Origin: Sphagnum magellanicum
Lineage: Eukaryota; Streptophyta; Sphagnopsida; Sphagnales; Sphagnaceae
Length of the DNA stretch: 64,000 nt
NCBI GenBank assembly: GCA_021904315.1
Contig: CM038915.1
Coordinates: 15,624,001-15,688,000, forward strand
Reading direction: 5' to 3'
The notes under the pieces are model-generated. The model was not told the DNA's origin and searched no databases. It saw only the letters and a list, made by a program, of their open reading frames with translations. Shown here piece by piece: positions 60,638-64,000 of the stretch; the first letter of the stretch is position 1, and every line of letters starts with the position of its first letter. A program made the position numbers and the translations under genes.

Positions 60638-62167
60638 ATGGAGGAAACTTTGCTCACCACTTTGTCCATGGATACGTTTGCACCACATGAGTCGTCACAG
60701 CAGCAGCAGCAGCAAACGGGGCTGGGAGGAGGAGGACCGCCTGACATCAACTTGCCTTTGTCTGTGGAAATTAGTCCCTTGGACTCATGGGGTTCCAAAC
60801 CCTCGGATTTGCTAGATGTGGGTTTGCTCCCTTCCCAGCAGAATCAGGATCTGGGGAGCTTGACATCTTCATACAAGGGAAAGCGATGGGTGCGGCGAGG
60901 GGATGCCATTTGGGGGGCATGGTTTTTCTTCAACCATTACTTCAGACCTGCACTGTCTGACAAGTGCCAGAACAAGCTGAACAGAGATGGGTTGCTTCTT
61001 GGCCCACTAGACAAGTCGGATTTGCGGCTGGATCTTTTCCTGGTTCAGCATGACATGGAGAATATGTACATGTGGGCTTTCAAGGAGAGGCCAGAGAATG
61101 CACTTGGTAAGATGCAGCTTCGCAGTTACATGAATGGCCATGCACGGTTCGGGGAACCCCAATTTCCATTTAGTGTAGATAAGGGATTTGCAAGGTCACA
61201 CCGAATGCAGAGGAAGCATTACAGAGGCTTGTCAAACCCACAGTGTGTTCATGGCATTGAGGTCATACGTTCTCCAGATCTGTCAAATGTGTCTGACGAT
61301 GACAAACGGCGGTGGATGCAATTGACTGGTCGCGATTTGAACTTCTTGATACCACCTGATGCAGAGGCTTTCTCAGAGTGGCGAAATCTTCCAAGCACTG
61401 ACTTTGATTCAGAACGGATGAGCTTGTCTTCTCCCAGCAAACCTCCGAATGGGACTGTCAAGAAGCACACATCTTCCAAGTTTGCTCAAATGAATGGGGA
61501 GACTTTGAACCTGACATGCGAATTGCCAAGCCCAGCAAGCAGTGACAGTCTTAGTTTGAATCCTGGAGGCAAGAAAAAGAAATCCCGACCTCTTCTACAT
61601 ACCGGACTCTTGCCATGTAGTAACGAAGTCGAATCTTGTGTTCCAATTGTGAACTCTGCAGGAATGGAGATGCAGTCAGGAGGCATGATGGTGGCACACA
61701 GTTCTCAGCCATGGTGGCTTCCCCATTTCTCAGGGGTGATGACAGAAGCTTGCGGACCTGTAACAGGTGCTAAGAGCATTTACGAGGATGACAAAGGATA
61801 TCTGATCATGGTGAGCTTGCCTTTCACAGATATGCAGAGGCTGCGTGTGTCATGGCGCAACACAGTGACACATGGTGTGGTCAAGATTCATTGTATCAGT
61901 ACTGCTCGGACTCCATGTGTAACTAGGGGTGATAGGACCTTCAAACTTACTGATGCGAACCCAGAACACTGCCCTCCCGGTGAATTTGTGCGGGAGATTG
62001 GGTTGGCAACCAGGATTCCAGAAAATGCTGAATTGAAAGCTTTCTATGCAGAGGCATGTGCAGGTCTGGAGATCATGGTTCCCAAGCATCGTGGGTTTTC
62101 AGAGGAGAGAGAAGTGCGGGTGTTTCTACCTCCTCAATTGGGTCAAACTGAGGCGCTCTTACTCTAG
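60638..62167 (+). CDS. Plant HSP20-like chaperone superfamily protein, 509 aa
   Basis: A single exon runs from the ATG at 60638 (M-E-E-T-L-L-T-T); the frame is open further upstream but without an ATG. The N-terminal part has a polyGln run. A conserved block at residues about 80-245 follows (K-G-K-R-W-V-R-R-G-D-A-I-W-G-A-W-F-F-F, Y-M-N-G-H-A-R-F-G, G-R-D-L-N-F-L-I-P-P-D-A). Then comes a polar linker and, from about residue 378, an alpha-crystallin-like segment (S-I-Y-E-D-D-K-G-Y-L-I-M-V-S-L-P-F, V-S-W-R-N-T-V-T-H-G-V-V-K-I). Layout and length match the plant At5g02480-type HSP20-like proteins as I remember them (about 508 aa). These are larger than true small heat-shock proteins and their function is little known. 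A leader intron is possible: TTTTGCAG at 60074-60081 looks like an acceptor. Confidence 0.9.
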   Translation: MEETLLTTLSMDTFAPHESSQQQQQQTGLGGGGPPDINLPLSVEISPLDSWGSKPSDLLDVGLLPSQQNQDLGSLTSSYKGKRWVRRGDAIWGAWFFFNHYFRPALSDKCQNKLNRDGLLLGPLDKSDLRLDLFLVQHDMENMYMWAFKERPENALGKMQLRSYMNGHARFGEPQFPFSVDKGFARSHRMQRKHYRGLSNPQCVHGIEVIRSPDLSNVSDDDKRRWMQLTGRDLNFLIPPDAEAFSEWRNLPSTDFDSERMSLSSPSKPPNGTVKKHTSSKFAQMNGETLNLTCELPSPASSDSLSLNPGGKKKKSRPLLHTGLLPCSNEVESCVPIVNSAGMEMQSGGMMVAHSSQPWWLPHFSGVMTEACGPVTGAKSIYEDDKGYLIMVSLPFTDMQRLRVSWRNTVTHGVVKIHCISTARTPCVTRGDRTFKLTDANPEHCPPGEFVREIGLATRIPENAELKAFYAEACAGLEIMVPKHRGFSEEREVRVFLPPQLGQTEALLL

Positions 62168-64000
62168 GTACTATGGTCACAGTGCAGGCAAGTAGCAACA
62201 AAGTCATGTCTTTTGTATTATAATACACTTGTAGATTACCATTCATGACAAATTCGCTCTCCCTTGTCTTCAATTTGCCCACTGTATATAATTTCTCCAA
62301 GCAGCTAGTCTTGTGAGAGCAAGCATGCAATTGGTGAATTGCATATGCCTATGTGGATTATTATGCAACCATTGCAAGCAATATTTGTTCAACTCCATAA
62401 CTGTTGAACCAAGTGGTGGGGCTGATTACGGGCTCCACATATATTCTTTACCCTTGGTTTGGACCTCACATTAAGGGAAGTTAAATGAAGGCCACAGATG
62501 CTTATTATCAGGTGACATGTTTCTTTCTTTCTTGGAATTCTCCACTTTATCATTGGCTTGAGGTGATGTGCAAATGGCACTGGTATTATCTTTTACAATT
62601 CTCTCCTGTTATTTTTGCAGCTGTAGATGGAATAGTGATCTTTTGTTTGATGTTAGTGCCTCTTGACATGGTTGTGATTCCCAAAGTTTTGGGTTTTTTT
62701 CACAACCAGTTTCAATGTCAGCAGATTTTGCTTTTTGTATGGTTCCTTTAAGGCTGTTATAGAAAACCTGGGTTGTCGTGTTTGGAAGATTGCCATTCTG
62801 CGGACATACCCATGATCTGCCTGTACAGTTTTGCTGTTCCAGTGTATTTGTGGGACTGTCTGCAACACTCTGTCACCATTGAGGTTAGTTCCTTCCACCT
62901 TTGTTGAACAGGATGGGTGCTTGTTTTTCTTTTGATGAGGTGTAACATTTGTACACAACTTTGAACCAGGAGTATGGGCTGAATTTCATTAGAAGGATTT
63001 TCCTCTGATTCGTGTGCATGTTGTTAATGTGCACAGTAATTCCAGAAGGCAGGATAATGGTTGTCTCTTCCACAGATGCTGTTTTGTAAGTACATTTGTC
63101 TGTGCACCCCTTTTGGTGGTAGTCATAATTCAAAATCTTCATTTCAAACCATGTTCTGACCATGTGACAAATGGGTTTACAATTTGTGAAGTTCAAGTTT
63201 CAATTTAGGGTTGACAATTTTTAATGGTACAAGAATTGAAGTTTGACACATTTGGAGATTTAGATGGTGAGAAGGAATTGACATTGGAAACATCTAGATA
63301 AATGTGTCATAAAACATGTATAGTATTCAGTTCAAAGTTCTAGCCTATTATCTACTTGTGTTAGGTCATATCTCATTTCAAGACTATGGGAAGCTAAGGG
63401 AAAGCTCAGGGCTTTCAAGTAAGTGGCATCTCTTAGCAATACTTGCATAAAGTCATAATTGAATTCCCTGGCATGGTCTCAACCCAGAATTGATGGCCAA
63501 AAAATTTCTTCAAGATCAGATTTTCCAATGCCACAGCAACATAAAATAACTCTCATATGTTCAGAGAAATTTCCATACTCATGACCAAAGGTAACCACAA
63601 CCTATCTTTCTCTCAGGTCAAAGAAAAGTATCATATGGGACTATAGAACATAAAGAAACCAACTTAGAACAGAAGCACTTGTTATAAACTTTAAAACTAG
63701 CAGTATGGTCAGTAGCAACAGATTCTCAATTATTCAATGGTGATCATGACTGATGCACAGTCCTTTTGTTAAATGCAATCTCAACAGTAAGCTTCTAAGG
63801 TGGAAGACTATAACTGTTGATTCAATGACACCCTAAATGGTGCCTCTAACCTCGTTCAACATCTGCTCACTCCCACAAACACAAAGAAAAACCATCCCTG
63901 TTTTTCTAAAACCTACCTGCAGCAATTTGACAAGGCTTCCAGGCAAACCTTCAAACAACATTGACTTTAGATCACTACCAGTGGGGCACATATAATTAGA
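62168..64000. other. 3' flank of the HSP20-like gene, no further gene supported
   Basis: The first several hundred bases are probably 3' untranslated sequence. Short frames on both strands have no motifs or splice context. Confidence 0.5.

Overview
The window is nuclear DNA of a land plant. GT-AG introns interrupt plant gene families (LBD transcription factor, VDAC porin, SEC12/PHF1 WD40 protein, plastid-type aldolase, plant HSP20-like protein), and these lie in AT-rich, repeat-laden intergenic DNA. The Ty3/gypsy element at the left edge has an unusual architecture that I associate with seed-free lineages (algae, bryophytes, lycophytes, ferns). A seed-free plant is therefore my guess, at low confidence; the sequence does not fix the species.

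Layout. 1-6.4 kb is the 3' part of a decayed Ty3/gypsy LTR retrotransposon (+ strand): CCHC knuckle, protease, a C5 DNA cytosine methyltransferase-like domain, reverse transcriptase, RNase H, integrase, a PHD-finger-like tail, then a polypurine tract. It carries many stops and frameshifts. 6.4-12 kb is AT-rich DNA with antisense gypsy remnants (protease at 6.7 kb, integrase zinc-binding domain at 11.4 kb) and tandem repeats. 12-16 kb holds one well-bounded but unrecognised exon. 16.6-17.2 kb is a single-exon class I LBD gene (-). 19.2-21.3 kb is a four-exon VDAC porin gene (-). 21.6-30 kb is AT-rich repeat DNA with minisatellites and a hairpin element.

30.2-32.6 kb (+) and 33.0-34.2 kb (-) are two convergent genes with clean splice sites whose families I cannot name. 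36.4-40.4 kb is a ten-exon SEC12/PHF1-like gene (+). 40.4-51 kb is AT-rich, with dispersed GTAG-type repeats. 51.3-56.1 kb is a twelve-exon class I fructose-bisphosphate aldolase (+) with a plastid-type leader, one GC-AG intron and an atypical C-terminus. 56.3-58.3 kb holds a palindrome and an 84-bp tandem repeat. 58.5 kb is a tiny SDR-derived ORF behind a good TATA box. 60.6-62.2 kb is a single-exon gene for a 509-aa HSP20-like protein. The rest is 3' flank.

The host genes look like independent housekeeping or developmental loci and do not form a pathway cluster. The most notable system is the retrotransposon, which joined a putative DNA-methylation writer and a putative chromatin reader to one pol polyprotein. 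All gene models come from reading the sequence by eye; no similarity search was run.
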